The notes under the pieces are model-generated. The model saw nothing but the letters and a program-made list of their open reading frames with translations. It ran no database searches and was not told the DNA's origin. From assembly GCF_013343715.1 (NCBI RefSeq), contig NZ_JABUNR010000001.1:124001-188000 (forward strand): a DNA stretch of 64,000 nucleotides. Direction: 5' to 3'. Of the stretch, positions 63,290 to 64,000 are shown piece by piece. The first letter of the stretch is position 1. Each line of letters begins with the position of its first letter. This DNA comes from Mesobacillus harenae. Its GTDB lineage: Bacteria > Bacillota > Bacilli > Bacillales > Cytobacillaceae. The position numbers and the translations under genes were made by a program.

Positions 63290-64000
63290 ATGAAAAAACT
63301 TACATTATTTCTGATAAGTTTAATCGTATTATTCATGGCTGCAGGCTGTCAGGTTGAACAATCTTCGCCATCTTTCACAAGTGGGGAAGGAGCAGAAGAA
63401 GGAGAAGAAAAAATTGTTTTACGGGCTTCAACAGGGCTGCCCGAGAATCACATTTGGATGACATCCCTCCTGATCCCTTGGATGGATAAAGTAGAAAAAG
63501 ATTCGAATGGAAAAGTGGAATTTGAATTATTTGCTGGAGGAGAATTAGTTGCTTTAGGGCAGGAATTCGATGCGTTAAATGCAGGTACAATCGATGTGGC
63601 ATTACCGATTATGCCGTTATACGACCCAAGTAGATTTCCATTATCAGAGGTAACGATGCTTCCGCTAGCCGAAACGAGTATGGAAACCTTCAATAAAGCT
63701 TTTGCAGAACTAATCTATGGTGATTTTAAATTCCAAGACGGAGAAACATTCTCCGAGTCTGAGTTTACCTCCAACAAATTAAAAGTATGGGCTATGAATG
63801 GAGGGTCAGCATACGTCCTTTCAACAACAGGAACAAATATTGATACAATCGATGATATTCAAGGCTTAAGGATTAGAACAGGTTCACGTCTTAACGAATT
63901 ATATGTAAAAAATGTAGGTGCAACACCTATCAGTATGCCACAAACAGATGGCTATGATGCACTAAGCCGCGGCACCATCGATGGAACACTTATGGCTGTA
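63290..64000 (+). CDS. TRAP transporter solute-binding lipoprotein, DctP family, 3' end outside window
   Basis: The frame is open from ATG 63290 (AGGAGG site at 63279-63284) to the last base of the window, 237 codons. A signal peptide ends in lipobox AAGC (Cys18), so the protein is lipid-anchored, as expected in a Gram-positive. After a Glu-rich linker it shows LRASTGLPENH, KVEFELFAGGEL, GTIDVALPIM and LRIRTGSRLNELYVKNVGATPISMPQTDGYDAL (in part), which fit the DctP/SiaP family that binds carboxylic acids. The membrane subunits should follow outside. Confidence 0.87.
   Translation, partial: MKKLTLFLISLIVLFMAAGCQVEQSSPSFTSGEGAEEGEEKIVLRASTGLPENHIWMTSLLIPWMDKVEKDSNGKVEFELFAGGELVALGQEFDALNAGTIDVALPIMPLYDPSRFPLSEVTMLPLAETSMETFNKAFAELIYGDFKFQDGETFSESEFTSNKLKVWAMNGGSAYVLSTTGTNIDTIDDIQGLRIRTGSRLNELYVKNVGATPISMPQTDGYDALSRGTIDGTLMAV

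Overview
The window looks like a chromosomal segment of a spore-forming, facultatively aerobic Bacillaceae (Bacillus sensu lato). The grounds are: AGGAGG-type ribosome sites, frequent TTG/GTG starts, T-tailed terminators, two tiny YjcZ-like sporulation proteins, a YppG-like protein, a cytochrome bd operon with CydDC, a GabR-gabT-gabD module, LuxR-type two-component genes, a CcpA (cre) site, and Bacillus-style dispersed repeats. No phage, insertion sequence, CRISPR array, rRNA or tRNA was recognised.

Region 1 (1-15.9 kb). After the end of a ThiF/MoeB-type gene and a tiny aromatic/proline-rich peptide gene comes a complete ethanolamine-utilisation (eut) microcompartment locus. A sensor kinase (EutW type) and an ANTAR response regulator (EutV type) have their own strong sigma-A promoter. 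They are followed by eutH, eutS, eutP, eutA, eutB, eutC, eutL, eutE, eutM, a PduL-type phosphotransacylase, an unassigned putative cargo protein, eutN, a second tailed BMC shell protein and a malate dehydrogenase. Intrinsic terminators sit before eutH and between eutP and eutA, where an ANTAR antitermination system would act. Ethanolamine would enter through EutH, be split by EutBC (kept active by EutA), and the acetaldehyde turned into acetyl-CoA (EutE) and acetyl-phosphate (PduL) inside a shell of EutS/L/M/N plus the tailed BMC protein. No EutG alcohol dehydrogenase and no cobalamin adenosyltransferase are present; a malate dehydrogenase stands where a redox partner might be expected.

Region 2 (16-29.4 kb) is mixed: small sporulation-type proteins, a DUF305 membrane protein, a PanE-type reductase, a CPBP protease divergent from a LuxR-family two-component system, a flavin reductase behind a perfect palindrome, a UPF0158 pseudogene with two in-frame TGA codons, an alpha/beta hydrolase, a large single-chain sigma factor/anti-sigma/DUF4179 membrane protein, and a PPP phosphatase.

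Region 3 (30-45.4 kb) holds cydABDC on the minus strand, a Dus tRNA-dihydrouridine synthase, an endonuclease/exonuclease/phosphatase-family protein, an amidohydrolase paired with a Gate-type membrane protein, a lactonase, a decayed beta-glucosidase tail, a sugar-dehydrogenase-like beta-propeller and a membrane protein.

Region 4 (45.6-64 kb) holds a 1262-residue superfamily 1 helicase with a long coiled coil, overlapping a winged-helix-like partner gene; several small ORFs; an Ala-Glu-Lys-repeat lipoprotein with an Excalibur-like end; SstT; the GabR/gabTD GABA module with visible operator repeats; a DUF3231 protein; an MFS transporter; and, behind a cre site, an acyl-CoA dehydrogenase and the start of a TRAP-transporter solute-binding lipoprotein that runs off the window.

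The most promising items for something undescribed are the helicase/winged-helix pair, the tethered sigma/anti-sigma fusion, and the eut locus with its unassigned tagged protein and malate dehydrogenase. All family assignments come from reading the sequence, without database searches.
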